NCBI GenBank assembly: GCA_030248215.1
Contig: JASANG010002574.1
Span: 248,001-312,000, forward strand
DNA: 64,000 nucleotides
Direction of reading: 5' to 3'
Origin: Enoplolaimus lenunculus
Taxonomy: Eukaryota; Nematoda; Enoplea; Enoplida; Thoracostomopsidae
Shown: positions 1 through 9,350 of the stretch, piece after piece
How positions within the stretch are numbered: the first letter of the stretch is position 1
How the letters are laid out: the number at the start of each line of letters is the position of its first letter
Translations under genes and position numbers: made by a program
The notes under the pieces: model-generated
The model's input: the letters and a program-made list of their open reading frames with translations, nothing else
What the model was told of the DNA's origin: nothing
The model's database searches: none

Positions 1-155
1 TTCATTCTGAGTTAATTAAGCATATCACCCATAGTCAACTCAACTCACAATGAGAATCAAATCAACTCAGAGTGAGTTAAAGTTTTCTGTTATTAACTCA
101 GAAATAATTAACTTTCCGTCTGAGTTGATTAATTAACTCATTGGAATTTACAGTG
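1..155. repeat. GAGTTGA-family MITE, right part
   Basis: This is the right end of a short palindromic element cut by the window edge. It ends in TTGGAATTTACAGTG, the reverse complement of the CACTGTAAATTCCA start seen in other copies. The interior is a run of GAGTTGA/TCAACTC words. It lies in the intron just before the PAN exon. Confidence 0.8.
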
Positions 156-281
156 CGTTTAAAATAGCGTTTTATTTTTTGACACGTTTTCTTAATTTTA
201 ATTTTGGGTTTTAATAAAATATCACAAAATTCTACCACGTTTGACTTTTATTCTGCAATTTTAAATAATTAATTTTTTCAG

Positions 282-559
282 AATGCAAATGGCGTCAATT
301 TGAAGGCAATCGAGCCTTGAATTTTTGGACTCCAGCCATACGAGGTGTGTCAATTTGTGTCGCCGAAACCCGAGATCGAGCCCAATGTCGCCGGTTGTGT
401 GAAACACTGCAACCAGGTTGCGCTGCGATCCATTGGTGTGCAACATCGTGCGTCCTGTACAACTGTCGACTCCTTACTCAATCGTCAAATGGGCCAAAAC
501 AGTTGTCACTCATCGAACCGATTAATGATATTTATTTTGAAGAAATTGAAAATTGTTAA
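282..559 (+). CDS. Last exon of a PAN/apple-domain protein (partial gene)
   Basis: The exon follows a T-rich tract ending in TTTTTTCAG at 281 and opens with two bases completing a split codon (phase 1). It then encodes about 91 residues to a TAA at 557-559. It begins CKWRQFEGNRAL and has the spacing C-x9-C-x3-C-x6-C-x5-C-x3-C with a CVLYNC motif. This pattern (C-x3-C, then C near a small residue, then C-x-LY) is typical of PAN/apple domains, disulfide-bonded binding modules of secreted or surface proteins. No start codon suits it, so the rest of the gene lies left of the window. The tail after the cysteines is polar and has no membrane segment. A MITE sits in the intron before it and another begins 27 bases after the stop. 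Another small disulfide-rich module is possible. Confidence 0.6.
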
Positions 560-585
560 ATCGCTGCGATGAATGCAGACATTTG

Positions 586-816
586 CACTGTAAATTCTAA
601 TGAGTTGATTAATCAATCCCAGCTAGCGAATTGGTTAATTCTGAATTAATATCAGTAAACATTAATTCACTATGAGTTGAGTTGACTTTGGGTGGGGTGG
701 ATAATTAACTCTGAACCAATTGAATCAACTCAAAATTGTGAGTTCTGATTGTCCTAACTCAGACGGAGTGATTCAACTCATTCTGAGTTAAAATCAACTC
801 ACTGAAATTTACAGTG
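586..816. repeat. GAGTTGA-family MITE, full copy
   Basis: The element runs from CACTGTAAATTC to GAAATTTACAGTG, about 230 bp, and can fold end to end. It lies directly downstream of the PAN stop codon, probably in the 3' untranslated region or just past it. Confidence 0.85.
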
Positions 817-818
817 TG

Positions 819-819
819 C

Positions 820-848
<29 letters not shown>
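819..848. repeat. (ATT)n microsatellite
   Basis: About ten ATT units begin at the right edge of the preceding MITE. Confidence 0.95.
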
Positions 849-850
<2 letters not shown>

Positions 851-1020
851 TGAAATTACAATTTTTTTATTGTTTTTGCAATATCTGTCGGATAGCATCT
901 TGTTTGTGCATGCCACGTAGACCTTTGGTTATGATTGCTCAGACTTAGGTACACTTAAACACAGGCTTAAACATAAAAAGCTTAGGCTTTGGTATAACCA
1001 TTTCCTAAACCTAAGCCTTA

Positions 1021-1225
1021 GCGTGGCGCTATACTTTTGACGACGTCCCGTATCAGTCCGGCATCGTCCAACAACGCCGGTGTATTGACGCTTGGCACAG
1101 TGTATCAATTTGTAAACCAGTGATTTTAAAGGCGCGGCGTCGCTGAGCGTCTACAGACGTCGCCGGACGACGCCACTAAAATCCCCGGTAAGGACAGCGC
1201 CGCACGACAAGTACAGCGCCACCTT
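1021..1225. repeat. GC-rich fragment related to the 8.3 and 28.4 kb foldback elements
   Basis: A GC-rich block contains ACGACAAGTACAGCGCC at its right side. The reverse complement (CTGTACTTGTCGTGCGGCG) closely matches the edge of the long inverted repeat at 8.28 kb and the right edge of the 21-bp minisatellite locus at 28.75 kb. It also holds several GACGTC/GGCGTC inverted words. An 80-residue open frame on the minus strand across it looks like a by-product. Confidence 0.5.
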
Positions 1226-1498
1226 AAACCTTTGAGGGGGAAATGTTGAAGAGTTGGATTCACAGTATCTGTCACCATATATTGAGAGACCTTAATCTTA
1301 ATCTGAGACTTATCCGCACTCTTCAAAAATTTACCCACTTGTAAATCGTGTGTCCACATTTTGGCCAATGTAAATACTTTTAGGGGCGCAAAAGTGGACT
1401 CAGCATTTTGCGAAGCCTTTACAACCGAGTGTAAAAGTTAAACGGCTAAAAAGACACGCAAAGGTTATACTTTAACGCAAGTTCCGTAGAAAAATAAT

Positions 1499-1895
1499 GC
1501 TGGGTTCCCGTTACCAATTGTGCGCTTGGTACCTGTTTTGTCACCTACCCATAGCAGGAAGTAGAAACAACTTATATGGGCTACGAGCAGACATCTTGAC
1601 GCTACCCATACAGGTAGGTCAGTATTTCGAAAACCTAGCTATGCGTAACATTTTATTTGCTGTTGGTATCCATATGGGTAGCAAAATAGTGTGTATCGCT
1701 ATGGGCACAGTGACAAAACAGGTTCCAAGCGCGCAATTGCTAACGTGAACCCAGCATAAGACACTTATAAAAGTCATATGGGGACCATATTTATTTTTTG
1801 TTGGTATCCATATGGGTAGCAAAATAGTGTGCATCGCTATGGGCACAGTGACAAAACAGGTTCCAAGCGCGCAATTGCAAACGTGAACCCAGCAT
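1499..1895. repeat. Foldback element with a tandemly duplicated arm
   Basis: The left arm (TGCTGGGTTCCCGTTACCAA, then a CACCTACCCATAGC segment) is the reverse complement of the right arm (GCTATGGGCACAGTGACAAA to GTGAACCCAGCA). The right arm occurs twice about 138 bp apart (near 1664-1760 and 1802-1895), joined by a GTCATATGGGGACCATAT spacer. No coding capacity is seen beyond arm-derived frames. Confidence 0.65.
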
Positions 1896-1989
1896 AAGAC
1901 ACTTATAAGTCATATGGGGACCATATTTTAAGATATTAGGATTAATTAATAATCACTAAAAAATGACAAATTCTATTTTTCATTTTGAA

Positions 1990-2096
1990 CACTGCAAAAA
2001 TGGTGTGTCAACTTGACTGTCTCTGGAATATGTTTTTCCGGACTACACAAACTGAGTCAAATTCGACTCCGCCAGAGTCAAATTCGACTCACCTGC
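1990..2096. repeat. GAGTC-family MITE, left half
   Basis: It starts ACTGCAAAAATGGTGTGTC and stops in the middle of the palindrome at TCGACTCACC. The missing right half appears at 3399-3506, so the 1.3 kb between may be a nested insertion or a rearrangement. Confidence 0.7.
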
Positions 2097-2281
2097 ACTA
2101 TCTCCAAGGGTAAGATATGAAGGGCAAACCCAAACATATCATATTATTAATATTAGCTAGAAAATTTTGTTTATTACTGTAAGCATATGTCAATGATACT
2201 TTTACTTTCCTTCTTTCATACCAAAAACGCCTAAAATGTCAGTATTATTGTGATATAAAATGTTCATACGCTTAAGAACGA

Positions 2282-2570
2282 CTAGCGAATCCAGAGGGGG
2301 TGGACGTGTGCCCAACCCCCCGTCAGAAACTTTTGTTGTAAAAATGGTTTCCCTACCTTACAATATTTCCCCTCAGAAAATGTTTATTAAAATCACGATT
2401 CTTCCCACCGTATTTTTTTGTAATAAAATGGTAAGGTTCATATTTTGTAATTTTTCGCGCTCAAAAATTTTTTTGGTGATAAAATAATAGGGTCGGTACC
2501 TTACAATTTTTGCGTTTCATAACAATTACCAAACCGCCCGCTCCTGTCAAAAATTTTGAATCCGCATCTG
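2282..2570. repeat. GGATCC-family element (hAT-like)
   Basis: The termini CTAGCGAATCCAGAGGGGG and TTTGAATCCGCATCTG match the CAGCGGCGGATCCA terminal repeat of better copies. The interior repeats the words AAAATGGTAAGG and CTTACAATTTTT. Confidence 0.65.
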
Positions 2571-2627
2571 TTCGCAAAACGTTAACCTAAAATAATAATC
2601 TATGTTAGTTATATGAGCATGCTTACT

Positions 2628-2870
2628 AAATCTAAGTCTAAATCCAAGCCGAAATCTTTGCCTGAACCTAAATCTAACCCTAACCATAGGTCTGCCTTAA
2701 ATCTAAGCCTTAATATAAACGCAGAAATAAGTCTGTCCAGAATCAAAGCCGAAATCTAAGCCTAAACATAAGTTCGCCCAGAATCTAAGCCTAAATCTAA
2801 GCCCAAGCCTAAGTGTAAACCTAACACATAAGCCTAATCCTGAGTCGATGCTTAAATCTAAGCCTAATTG
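2628..2870. repeat. Degenerate CCTAAG/TTAGGC array
   Basis: A 240-bp run of six-base units of the type CCTAAG, CCTAAA and TCTAAG, diverged. It resembles the interior of the TTAGGC-family elements, but no terminal repeats are seen at its ends. Confidence 0.7.
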
Positions 2871-2950
2871 TAAAGCGTGATTTTGTGAAACATCAGTTTA
2901 TAACATGGTCATTTTACAGCTAATTTTGAACAGTAATTATCACATATTTC

Positions 2951-3129
2951 GGCCAATATATAGAACAGGGCTGGAACAGTGGTATAAGCAAATTCCTAAG
3001 CCGAAGCCTAAGCAAAAGGATGAGCCTATTTTAAAGCCTAAGCCTAAGCAAAAAATTTAGTCTAAAGCTTAAACTATCTCTGTTACAGCCTCTCCGGAAA
3101 ACAATCCGGCCCTGTACTATACATGGGTC
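2951..3129. repeat. TTAGGC-family element with perfect 8-bp target duplication
   Basis: The element starts GGCCAATATATAGAACAGGG and ends CCTGTACTATACATGGGTC. The flanks are CATATTTC on the left (2943-2950) and CATATTTC on the right (3130-3137), a perfect 8-bp duplication of the hAT type. The interior contains CCTAAGCC repeats and the family word GTCTAAAGCTTAA. Confidence 0.85.
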
Positions 3130-3398
3130 CATATTTCTAGTACAGCATAAATTTCGAATACTACTTAACAAAGTTAAAAAAACGCCGACTTAATATCCCA
3201 CACAATCAAGTACTATACAGAATTAGCATTTCAATGAGTTGAATTACGGGTTAACGTCAATGTCAATTGGCTCGCAACCTGTGAAAGTATTTCTTACACC
3301 CGTTTCATACCGATACCGGTGTATTCAAAGAGAAAGAGTTGATGGATATATCTTTTCCCAAATGTTTGAAGAGATAAGACAAAGGACTTTCAACAGAA

Positions 3399-3506
3399 GT
3401 GAGTCGAATGTGACTCTGGAGGAATCGAATTTTGACACTCAATTTGTGTAGTTTTGAAAAATCTATTTCGGCGAGAGTCAATTTGACTCACCATTTTATC
3501 GCACTG
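3399..3506. repeat. GAGTC-family MITE, right half
   Basis: It contains GTGACTCTGGAGG, then TTTGTGTAGT and GAGAGTCAATTTGACTCACC, the usual right arm of this family. It is the partner of the left half at 1990-2096 and lies just downstream of the RGS7BP-like stop codon. Confidence 0.65.
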
Positions 3507-3576
3507 TATCGTAACAAATTATATTAAGTTATTATCAAAATGTCACAAATAAGCTCCAAACACAACGTGGAAGCAT

Positions 3577-3680
3577 TTAAGCATATGTTGTTTTGAAATT
3601 CCAACACAGATTCACTTGACAGCCACGGTTTCGTTTCTTACGAATTTTTCGTGGAATTTTCGGCGCATCGCCGTGTTCTT
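3577..3680 (-). CDS. RGS7BP-like exon 6: polybasic, cysteine-containing C-terminus
   Basis: The exon follows the acceptor AAATTATTTTCAG and is read in phase 1 to a TAA at 3579-3577, giving residues 243-276. It contains PRKIRKKRNRG followed by C263 and C268. In vertebrate R7BP a basic stretch followed by two adjacent C-terminal cysteines is palmitoylated and also acts in nuclear import. Here the cysteines are five residues apart and an 8-residue tail follows, so palmitoylation is an inference. A GTAAGA site inside the exon could act as a donor but is not needed. Confidence 0.65.
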
Positions 3681-6600
3681 CTGAAAATAATTTTATAAAG
3701 TTTACTGCAAGCGGAAGAAAGCGTATGGAAAACAATTTGACGAGTATCATGCAGTTAAAATAAGCTTACTACATTGTAAATTCCAGTGAGTTGATTTTAA
3801 CTCAGAATGAGTTGAATCCATTCAGTCTGAGAATGGACTATTAAAACTCATAATTCTGAGTTGATTCAACTCAATCTTATTTAATTAATCAACTCATCCG
3901 GAATCAACTAAACTCTGAGTGACAATCAGCCCAACTAAGAGTGAATTAAACGTAACTGATATTAACTCAGCAATAACTAACTTTCCTTCTGAGTTGATTA
4001 ATTAACTCATTGGAATTTACAGTGTAGCGGATTTTAAAATTTGGGGAGGGGGGAGCGAAATTGTTTCAGATGGGAAAGGCTAAGCACCCCCTGGTGTTCT
4101 CTGGCTACCATGTAGCGTGCAGTGAGCTAAGACGCGAAATGCAGTATAATTTTCGATGGAGATTGGTCTTTTTGACCAAAATTTGCAGGAAAAAAATAAA
4201 TTTGACCAACAAATTTGCGAGCGAAGTATGATTTGAAAATTAGCAACATTGTACGTACATCACTGACAAATATTTCATTAAATAAACGTACTAAAACCAG
4301 GCCAGTAGCTAGCTCATCTTGCTATGGGACTAAAGATTTATATCGGAGAGGTGTATCCAATGGTTTTTGATGACTTACTGTATTGACCCGAATAAGAGGG
4401 GGGTAATAAGTGGGGGTCCCCATTTTGAGTCCCAATCAATAGGAGTCCGTATTCCTAATAAGAGTCCGTAAGCGGATAGAGTCCCTAAACCCTAATTAGA
4501 GTCCATAAATATCAATTATTCCTAATTGTAGCGCATAAATGACTCCAGGACCATATAATTTGAGTTTGAAACTTTAAAGTTTACTTAAATTTTGAAAGTA
4601 CATTCCTAAGTATAACTTTGCATTATCGTTCAAGCTTTTGATGCAAGGTAAAAACCGTTTAATTCAACGGATAGTTGCAATACCGGATATATATCAGTAA
4701 GGAACGGTGGCGCAAGGCTGGTTCAAAATAAATAACAGTCCGTAACCGAATAAAAAGGGGGAACCCTCTGGAGAGGCTAAATAAATATCAGTACCCCCGT
4801 GTTATTCGGGTCACCATAGTACAAGCAAGGTTGACAAGTTTTGAGGGGTGCCCAAAAGTTTTTTATGAGGGGGGTTGATGCTTTATCTGGCCCCGTCTGG
4901 CTACAGGCCCGATAGCAATTTTACTTACTGTTTGTTGAAAAGTGTACTGTGACTGCATTTTCAAGAACGCCCAGTATGTTTTCAGCTTCAAGAATATCTC
5001 TAAAACAAGAAAATAAATAAAAATGGCAAATTTTCTCGTTTAAATTTAAATTTTCTACCAATGCAAATGTTACAACCAAATTGTAAGCTAAAACCTTTCC
5101 ATTGCAGTTAAGAAAATAAAAAGTGTCAACGGTTACACTTTTTTTGCTTCATTTGTAATCTTCATTAATTTTGGTTTTGATCAGAGCTTGCAACGGCGGC
5201 CCATGTAAATATCAGTGGCGGAACGTTTTTCTATGCAACTGCAATAGATTAGCATTAGACTATTTTTTGCTTAGGCTTAAGCTTATGTATAACCTCAATC
5301 TTACGTTAATTCTTAGGCTTATGTTTAAGAATATGCTTATAGTATTGTTACAATCCTGTTCTGTACAGTGGCGCTAACGGCTATGAAATCGAAATGAATT
5401 AAATTTAGCAAATTGCAGCAATTGCGAAACGCAAAATGTTTCGTTCTATTTGTATGTAAAATCTAGGAATGCCCCACATACGTATTTTAGACAACATTCC
5501 AACATTACTTTGTTAACATTATTTTCTTACAACAAAAACGTCATTGATCTATGAACACAAAATTTGCATACAGATAACTTGTGCATTCGCTAACTTTTGC
5601 GCATCGCACAAATCCGGCTGACTTGTATAAATTAAAGCTGAAACGTCCACGATACGTAATTAACTTATCGCTTTAGCAATTATTGCTAAAATTGTAAACA
5701 TAAAGTGATTAAGCTGGCAACAGGGAAATGACGTAAATATTGCAACCACGATGACGTCACTTACTGGTTTAAATTCACATATTCTTCCCTGAATTTTGGT
5801 GACATATTTTCAAGATCGACTTCAACGCTTCGAACTGACGTTCTGCTGCCATTCGGTTTCGTTTGATGTGTTGATGTTGATGCTACAACTTCAAGTGAAG
5901 TACTTGGTTTGTTTGGACTATTTGGTTGCTGCTGTTGCTGTTGTTGCGTTGACCCGTCGTTGTTGCCTAGCAACGGTTGCGATGATTGATCTGTGCCGGC
6001 GGTTATTGTTCCAGCAGTTGTTGTTAGCTCGGATTTTGGAGTATCACCACCACCTATTAAATAGACGATGTTTTAGAACACGGAACAACGCGTTTACAAG
6101 CAGCTAAAAATTTCAACTGGAGCCTTATGTAATTTCGTAGAATTTGCAAGCTGAGTAAAAACATATCCGGAATCAGGGGTGGTCACAAGGGGAACGGCCA
6201 CCCCTTTCGTGAAAAATTTTCACAAAAAGTTACTTTTAGAACAAATGCGATGTTATTACATGGTCTAAATTATAAATGACAAAATCTAAAAGCCCACCGA
6301 ACCACCGAAGAAATATCTGGGACCGACCAATGTCCGGGAGAAATAATTTTTTGTGTGGAAGGTTACCCGAAATTATGATAATACACTGTGGTTTCAATCC
6401 AACCACTTGCAGATCGAAGGCTGCGCCACCCGGCCACATAAGGTTACGCCCTTCAACAGGGATTAAAATCAAAATTTCGCGATTAAATTTAGTGTTAAAA
6501 TTGTGTTTGGCTTCATGCTCGAATGACTCGAAAGTATTTTTCACTATTATTTATTTCTATGGTTCGTTCATAAGCAATTTCCAGCTCCGCCACTGAATTC

Positions 6601-8165
6601 AACGTTTAAAAATAGTTTTATGTTGCCAAAAACTAACAGTCAAATGTCGTACGGAGAGTTATTGCTAAATTAAACTATCACTCATTTATGAACTTAGACA
6701 AAATGTGACTAAATTTAAGCGTATTTCTTTGCAAAATTTCGCATTTTCAAAAACAGCCTACACTGCGAAAAAAAATGGTGAGTCAAATTGACTCTCTCCG
6801 AAATAGGCTTTTCCTGACTAAGACAAGCAGAGTCAAAATTCGACTCCGCCATAGTCAAATTCGACTCTCACTGAGTAGCATGTTTGACTCTGGCGGAGTC
6901 GAATTTTGACTCAGTTTGTGTAGTCAGGAAAGGCCTATTTCAGAGAGAGTCCATTTGACACACCATTTTTTGCAGTGTAGCAGTCAAGCTAAAACGTACC
7001 GGCTTGAAGACTGTCGCCACCGGTTGAAATCGCAACAGGGTTTCCAGCGGCGGATGCTGTTTGATGAGGACCGTCAGGGAACGACTCGAGTAGACTCAAC
7101 GAACGTTTCATTTCGTTTACAAACGCACTGACTGCACCAATGAACTGTGACGCCTGATTGGTAAATTCTGTGCTCGCTTGCGACTCCAACGATTCGCTAG
7201 ATTTGAATAAAAGGTTTAAGGTTAAGTTGAATTGAGAAAATGTATGTCAGGTTGAACTACGAAAAACATTTTAATTAAAATAATTTATATGTCGAAGGCT
7301 ATTCTGATATTCTAGACGATCACTGATTGGTTTTAGGTCAATTTGATGATGTCATGACAGCTGTGCTACAATTAAATTGTGAACCAATCAGATTTAATTT
7401 CATCTGACGCCCTCTCACCATCCGTAATATATTTTGATAAATCTACCAATTGCCGTTCAAGTTAGGCAGAACTGAATGGATACAGACCAATTAGCATCAA
7501 ATGTGAATATCGTATTGACTTATGCAAGGCCGTGCCTAGAGCGTTCTCTACCCTCAACCCCAAACTCCAGGTTTCAGATTTCAGTTTTTTACTGGAAACC
7601 GAAGTTAGCTCCTCGCCAGGGCCGGAGCAGCCACTCCTCATACTCCCACTTTGCAAAAAATGGTGAGTCAAATTGACTCTGGCCGAAATAGGCTTTTCGG
7701 GACTACACAAACTGAGTCAAATTCGACTCCGCCAGAGTCAAACGTGCAATTCAGTGAATCGATTTTAAACTCTGGCGGTGTTAAATTTTGACTCAATTTG
7801 TGTAGTCCCGAAAGCCTGGTTTGCAGCGAGTCAATTTTTGACTCACCATTTTTTGCAGTGCAGTGGAGCCCCGACTCCAACAAGATTTTAAACAAAATAT
7901 TTGAAAAATATTTTGATCATCGCAAAACGTACCCTCCCCGGAATTTTGGGGGAGGGGCGGTACCCTAACCTGCTCCGACACTGCTCTTGGCTTACTTTTT
8001 GAGTTGTGGAAGGACGTAATTTTTGGCAGTATCACAACACCGTAGGCATTGTTGCCGGGTCGACACAAGTTCAGCGCGCACTTGTGCCGTATCCGACAAC
8101 GGTGTGCCGAACAATAGTAGAAGCTGTCGATAGCTCGCGAGCAGTTGATTGACTTCTTGCATCAA
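3577..8165 (-). CDS. RGS7BP: R7-RGS anchor protein, RGS7BP/RGS9BP-like, common body (5 exons)
   Basis: Five minus-strand exons (8165-7996, 7196-7000, 6053-5765, 4999-4929, 3680-3577) have good acceptor and donor sites. Their phases match at every join (0, 2, 1, 2, 1) and they give 276 residues ending in TAA. The known vertebrate family members are about 235-257 residues. They bind R7-type RGS proteins (RGS6/7/9/11 with G-beta-5) and hold them at membranes, speeding shut-off of Gi/o signals. Visible matches are helix 1 (residues 1-16), helix 2 with a TR-x2-C pattern, EMKRSLSLLESFP near the third helix, a C-terminal helix QDILEAENILGVLENAV, and a basic tail ending in cysteines. The linker (about 123-195) is longer than usual and Q/S/T-rich. 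The protein has the R7BP-type lipid-anchor tail rather than the R9AP membrane span. Orthology to RGS7BP rather than RGS9BP is inferred from this tail. Confidence 0.72.
3772..4024. repeat. GAGTTGA-family MITE, full copy
   Basis: It runs from CATTGTAAATTCCAGTGAG to TTGGAATTTACAGTG and is flanked by TA on both sides. It lies in the intron between RGS7BP-like exons 5 and 6. Confidence 0.88.
4378..4819. repeat. GACCCGAATAAG-family element, full copy
   Basis: The terminal repeats CTGTATTGACCCGAATAAG and TTATTCGGGTCACCATAG bound a 440-bp element flanked by TA. The interior repeats AAGAGTCCGTA and GAGTCC words and carries no long frame. A sister copy lies at 55395-55837 and a fragment near 33590-33700. 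Confidence 0.82.
4929..4999 (-). CDS. RGS7BP-like exon 5: C-terminal helix
   Basis: A 71-base exon lies between a strong T-rich acceptor (TTTTCTTGTTTTAG) and the donor AACA|GTAAGT. It encodes DILEAENILGVLENAV followed by TVHFSTN. The heptad-like pattern matches the SNARE-like final helix of R9AP and R7BP (in R9AP an EREVLQ...MIDNME...VNV segment). Phase 2 in and phase 1 out are exactly what the neighbouring exons need. Confidence 0.72.
5198..5373. repeat. TTAGGC-family element
   Basis: GGCCCATGTAAATATCAG at the left and CTGTTCTGTACAGTGGC at the right bound TTAGGC-type repeats. AACGGC occurs next to both ends, the remains of a target duplication. Confidence 0.7.
5463..5650. repeat. ACGCCCCACA-family element
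   Basis: It starts AGGAATGCCCCACATACG, includes CATTACTTTGTTAAC and GTGCATTCGCTAACTTTTGC, and ends GCTGAAACGTCC. It is about 190 bp and non-coding, with copies at 18057-18241, 18425-18575 and 32765-32950. Confidence 0.6.
5765..6053 (-). CDS. RGS7BP-like exon 4: Q-rich linker and start of C-terminal helix
   Basis: This 289-base exon begins after TATTTAATAG and ends AACCA|GTAAGTG. It encodes a Gly/Thr/Ser-rich stretch, a run of seven Gln (residues 159-165), a Ser/Thr-rich linker, then VRSVEVDLENMSPKFREEYV, which leads into the helix of exon 5. Low-complexity linkers of this kind vary most within the family. The acceptor has a weak pyrimidine tract, so the 5' edge is the least certain part. Confidence 0.68.
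6160..6600. other. Intron sequence, unrecognised moderately GC-rich block
   Basis: This lies in the intron between RGS7BP-like exons 3 and 4. Open frames of about 100 codons overlap on both strands (6236-6544 and 6276-6596), but neither shows a recognisable motif or splice context. I see no gene here. Confidence 0.4.
6761..6977. repeat. GAGTC-family MITE, full copy
   Basis: A 217-bp near-perfect palindrome starts CACTGCG then AAATGGTGAGTC, and ends GACACACCATTTTTTGCAGTG, flanked by TA. It lies 22 bases from the exon 3 donor. Confidence 0.9.
7000..7196 (-). CDS. RGS7BP-like exon 3: third helix of the N-terminal bundle
   Basis: A 197-base exon lies between the acceptor TTCAAATCTAG and the donor CCG|GTACG. 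It encodes ESLESQASTEFTNQASQFIG and then FVNEMKRSLSLLESFPDGP. The segment EMKRSLSLLESFP lines up with DMRRALELGAAFP of RGS9BP as remembered. A Ser/Gly-rich tail leads into the exon 4 linker. A GAGTC-family MITE ends 22 bases beyond the donor, inside the intron. Confidence 0.7.
7647..7860. repeat. GAGTC-family MITE, full copy
   Basis: It starts CACTTTGCAAAAAATGGTGA and ends CACCATTTTTTGCAGTG. The middle holds ACTCCGCCAGAGTC and its inverse. It lies in the intron between exons 2 and 3. Confidence 0.88.
7996..8165 (-). CDS. RGS7BP-like exon 2 (first common exon): helices 1 and 2
   Basis: A 170-base exon follows a strong acceptor (AAATTTTGTTTCAG) and ends CTCAAAAA|GTAAGC. It opens in phase 0 with LMQEVNQLLASYRQLLLLFG, which matches MLVQEFNTQVALYRELV of human R7BP as remembered. 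VRAELVSTRQQCLRCC follows, matching the LREEM-x3-TR-x2-GC segment. It has no suitable start codon of its own because the residue before is supplied by an upstream exon. The family assignment rests mainly on this exon. Confidence 0.75.
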
Positions 8166-8283
8166 CTGAAACAAAATTTCAAAAAATTTCACAACAAAGT
8201 TTGTTGATTTTTTACAATTTTCAATTTTTTTTCGCTTCAGCAGTTGAATGTCCAGATTTACACTTGGCTGGCGCTTTACTTGT

Positions 8284-8624
8284 CGTGCGGCGTCAGTCTA
8301 GTGTCATCCGTCACCAATTTAAATAATTTAAAATATGTAAAGAAAATTATTTCATTTGTATTTTATAAAACTACGCAATTCTTACTGATTGTTTTTTTTC
8401 GCAATTTATACTTGACTGTTACAGTATGCCTCACCATACGGTATCGTACTTGAGTAATTCACTTACGAAACTGTACAGTGACGTATACTGTGACAGTCAA
8501 GTATAAATTGCGAAAAAACATTCAGTAAGAATTGTGTAAAGTTTTAAAAAATACATATGAAATAAATTTCTTTACATATTTTAAATTATTTAAATTTGAA
8601 GTATCTGACGTCCGCTGTTTAGAA
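8284..8624. repeat. Long inverted repeat (about 120-bp arms)
   Basis: The left arm (about 8317-8440) and right arm (about 8470-8597) are near-exact reverse complements: TTTAAATAATTTAAAATATG and CGCAATTTATACTTGACTGT on the left recur inverted on the right. The spacer is about 30 bases. Weaker pairing (GCGGCGTCAG with CTGACGTCCGC) extends the stem outwards. The transcript would form a long double-stranded stem inside intron 1 of the RGS7BP-like gene. Confidence 0.85.
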
Positions 8625-9299
8625 TTCTGAGGCGAACGTACGGATTCTGAACGCCTCCTGCCTATCCTGTAGAACTCGACGTGCTGAGTTCAACGATACC
8701 ATTTTTATGGCTGCATGACCAACGGTTCAAAAGTTACGGCACACAAATTTACAGTGAAAACAAGCGCAGATTTGAAAAGAAAGTTGGTATAATTTACATT
8801 TTTGTAAAATGTAACCTTTACCATGGTTATTCGTTATACAAATTTGGCAGACGGATATACATGTTTTAAAAGAGTTAACATTTAAAGAGCCATAACTTTT
8901 GAACCAACAGCCCTGCAACCCTAAGAATAGAACAGCAGAACTCAGCGCAACGAGATTATACAACTTTTCATTAAATTCTAGCGGGAGGGTGGTCATACTC
9001 TGTACCTCCGGTTTGACCCGCTACTAAACGTACGCAGGGTATCCTCCATAGTTGTAACCACAGGGGGGTCGGACCCCCACTCTCTGAGCAGGAGGTCCAA
9101 AACCTAATTGGTCCCCTCGCGTTTTGGGTCGAAAAAGTCGAAACAAAACAAAGTATAGACCCACAACCGTTGTATCTAAAACACAGAAACAGGTTTAGCT
9201 CCGGATAAATGTTGATCAGATGGACTCGGACCCCCCAAACTTTCTATCCGTAGTAGCTACGACCCTACGCCCCCGCGATCCTAGCAAATATTTGCTTAC

Positions 9300-9350
9300 C
9301 TGCACCTTCCATAACTTTTGTAATTCACCACCCGCAGGCTCAAGAGACAT
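9300..9350 (-). CDS. Alternative first exon, 17 residues (RGS7BP-like)
   Basis: ATG at 9350 opens MSLEPAGGELQKLWKVQ, which ends at a strong donor (GTGCAG|GTAAGC) in phase 0, exactly the phase needed by the exon at 8165. The joined product would read ELQKLWKVQ-LMQEVNQLL, extending helix 1 naturally, much like the short N-terminus of R9AP. GC content (about half) exceeds the surroundings. The frame stays open upstream of the ATG, so the start is not proven. It would make a 293-residue protein. It is the nearest of the candidate first exons. Confidence 0.5.

Noticed and set aside
6236-6596. Overlapping 102- and 106-codon frames on opposite strands
   Set aside because: Mutually overlapping frames inside an intron, without motifs or splice borders.
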